Shown piece after piece: positions 4,848-5,328 of a stretch of 5,328 nucleotides of DNA. Under the pieces are notes generated by a model. That model had not been told where the DNA came from. It worked only from the letters and a program-made list of their open reading frames with translations, and made no database searches. The stretch is from Chloroflexota bacterium (GTDB taxonomy: Bacteria > Chloroflexota > UBA6077). Location: positions 1 to 5,328 of the forward strand of contig JAJYKO010000478.1 in the NCBI GenBank assembly GCA_021788565.1, written 5' to 3'. The translations under genes were made by a program, and so were the position numbers. Position 1 is the stretch's first letter, and each line of letters starts with the position of its first letter.

Positions 4848-4916
4848 TACCAAGTCCAAGGTGAGATTCGCAAAGGCTGGCTGGGATTCCATGTAGATTC
4901 CACCTTGGCTTTGGTT
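4848..4916 (+). repeat. Right 69-bp MITE-like repeat with terminal inverted repeats
   Basis: This copy begins TACCAAGTCCAAGGTGAG and ends ATTCCACCTTGGCTTTGGTT, again bordered by TA (4846-4847 and 4917-4918). Its two ends are inverted copies of one another with some mismatches (for example CCAAGGTG against CACCTTGG). It lies in the same orientation as the left copy and matches it at the ends but not in the middle. The outer boundary is the junction with the methyltransferase coding sequence. The 115 nt between the deacetylase stop and this repeat hold no gene I can support. Confidence 0.75.
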
Positions 4917-5187
4917 TAGCTCTCCCGAGCATGAAGGGGTCCGGTTCCACCGCGACTATTTGCCCGGCCCGCTGGTAGTAAGGAAAGTTGGCCCCGGTGC
5001 CGACGCCGATCTCCAGCACCCGTCCTATGGCCTCGCCTGCGACGAGCGAACGGAAGCGTCTCAGGAACTCCGGCTCAGTCCGGGCACTTGTCGGAGGGCA
5101 CGGTTGTGCCCGTCTTTCCGCCCTGTTCCTGAACATCAAGGCGATGACTGCCAGGAGAACCGCGACAGAAGTGACTACGCGCTTCAC
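4917..5187 (-). pseudogene. N-terminal fragment of METTL7-like methyltransferase, disrupted by insertion
   Basis: The GTG at 5187-5185 starts a protein with an N-terminal hydrophobic segment (residues 4-19, VVTSVAVLLAVIALMF) followed by basic residues, which fits a membrane anchor. The helix EPEFLRRFRSLV then leads to SAM motif I, VLEIGVGTGANFPYY (57-71), and strand 2 with E81 in IVAVEPDPFMLGRA. The sequence stays methyltransferase-like to A90, then enters the mobile element and runs on as unrelated antisense sequence to a stop inside the deacetylase gene. With the part at 3494-3088 it makes a 225-residue METTL7-like enzyme. Human METTL7A/B, which share the anchor plus GTGAN layout, methylate alkyl thiols. 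That activity here is only an analogy, and the gene is now broken. Confidence 0.85.
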
Positions 5188-5297
5188 GAGTATCGGCCTC
5201 GGTGATCAGTTTTGTCACGAGACCAGTTCGCAGGTCCCGTGCCTGCTGAGTAACGGCCGTTTCTTGGATCGGCAGGACTCTGGACGGGGCGGCGGCA

Positions 5298-5327
5298 CAG
5301 AGGGGACAGGACATCCCGTCCCCTCTG
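5298..5327. repeat. Perfect 10-bp inverted repeat at the right edge
   Basis: CAGAGGGGAC (5298-5307) and GTCCCCTCTG (5318-5327) pair perfectly around a 10-nt loop. It lies about 110 bp upstream of the broken methyltransferase start. It may be a terminator for a gene entering from the right, or a REP-like sequence. GGGGACA/TGTCCCC palindromes often flank REP-associated (Y1-type) transposase genes. The window ends too soon to decide. The stretch 5188-5297 shows no supported gene. Confidence 0.45.
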
Positions 5328-5328
5328 C

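Larger units (their letters stand above)
3495..4918. mobile_element. Composite MITE-like element carrying a deacetylase gene, flanked by TA duplication
   Basis: The element interrupts the methyltransferase gene. Its outer ends are AACTGAAGCCAAGG at the left (from 3497) and CCTTGGCTTTGGTT at the right (to 4916), an imperfect inverted pair. Each is bordered by TA (3495-3496 and 4917-4918). Deleting 3497-4916 plus one TA gives GGGAGAGCTAGGAAGCGG, which reads GRARKR in frame and joins the two halves exactly. TA duplication is the hallmark of IS630/Tc1/mariner-type insertion. No transposase gene is inside, so movement would need one supplied in trans. The cargo, between two 69-bp end repeats, is a complete polysaccharide deacetylase gene with its own promoter. 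A single composite insertion is the simplest reading. A MITE insertion followed by capture of more DNA is the alternative. Confidence 0.8.

Noticed and set aside
4669..4916. Extension of the N-terminal methyltransferase fragment into the element as a fusion protein
   Set aside because: Past A90 the frame crosses the end repeat and antisense deacetylase sequence with no methyltransferase features. It is read-through after the insertion.
5075..5314. A 79-codon minus-strand frame starting MSCPLCAAAP
   Set aside because: It overlaps the well-supported methyltransferase N-terminus in another phase and has no domain beyond one chance CxxC.

Overview
This is a G+C-rich bacterial window with short intergenic gaps. 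The gene families suggest a selenocysteine-using, probably anaerobic bacterium: small SHOCT proteins, a DUF5320-like protein, an ArsR-family regulator with an in-frame UGA, and a candidate leaderless lipoprotein gene. A deep Actinobacteriota or Chloroflexota lineage would fit, but that assignment is a low-confidence inference.

Layout. At the left edge a PhnD-like substrate-binding lipoprotein gene runs leftwards out of the window (402 to 1). A promoter region with a perfect 11-bp inverted repeat separates it from a rightward cluster. That cluster is an ArsR-family regulator read through an in-frame TGA (549-848), a one-helix SHOCT protein (863-1123), a two-helix protein with two SHOCT-like motifs (1143-1655), a very Met-rich soluble protein (1652-1933), a class I SAM methyltransferase (1944-2651) and a DUF5320-like small protein (2696-2911). 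A 61-nt hairpin follows. Next, on the minus strand, comes a METTL7-like methyltransferase gene cut into two pieces (5187-4917 and 3494-3088) by a 1.4-kb insertion. The insertion carries an intact secreted polysaccharide deacetylase (3813-4730) between two related 69-bp terminal repeats.

Two observations stand out. First, codon 31 of the regulator is TGA. The frame stays ArsR-like on both sides, and a hairpin with bacterial SECIS geometry starts 11 nt after the TGA, so this is probably a Sec-containing metal(loid)-type regulator. Second, removing the insertion together with one copy of a flanking TA dinucleotide restores an uninterrupted 225-codon methyltransferase with a natural sequence across the join. 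This defines the ends of a composite MITE-like element that has no transposase and carries a cargo gene.

Working model (inference): the regulator controls its own tightly packed operon of membrane SHOCT proteins, a Met-rich putative soft-metal binder and a methyltransferase. That would be a small response module for a thiophilic metal, metalloid or selenium species. The METTL7-like (thiol-methyltransferase-type) gene next to it may once have acted in the same process before it was disrupted.
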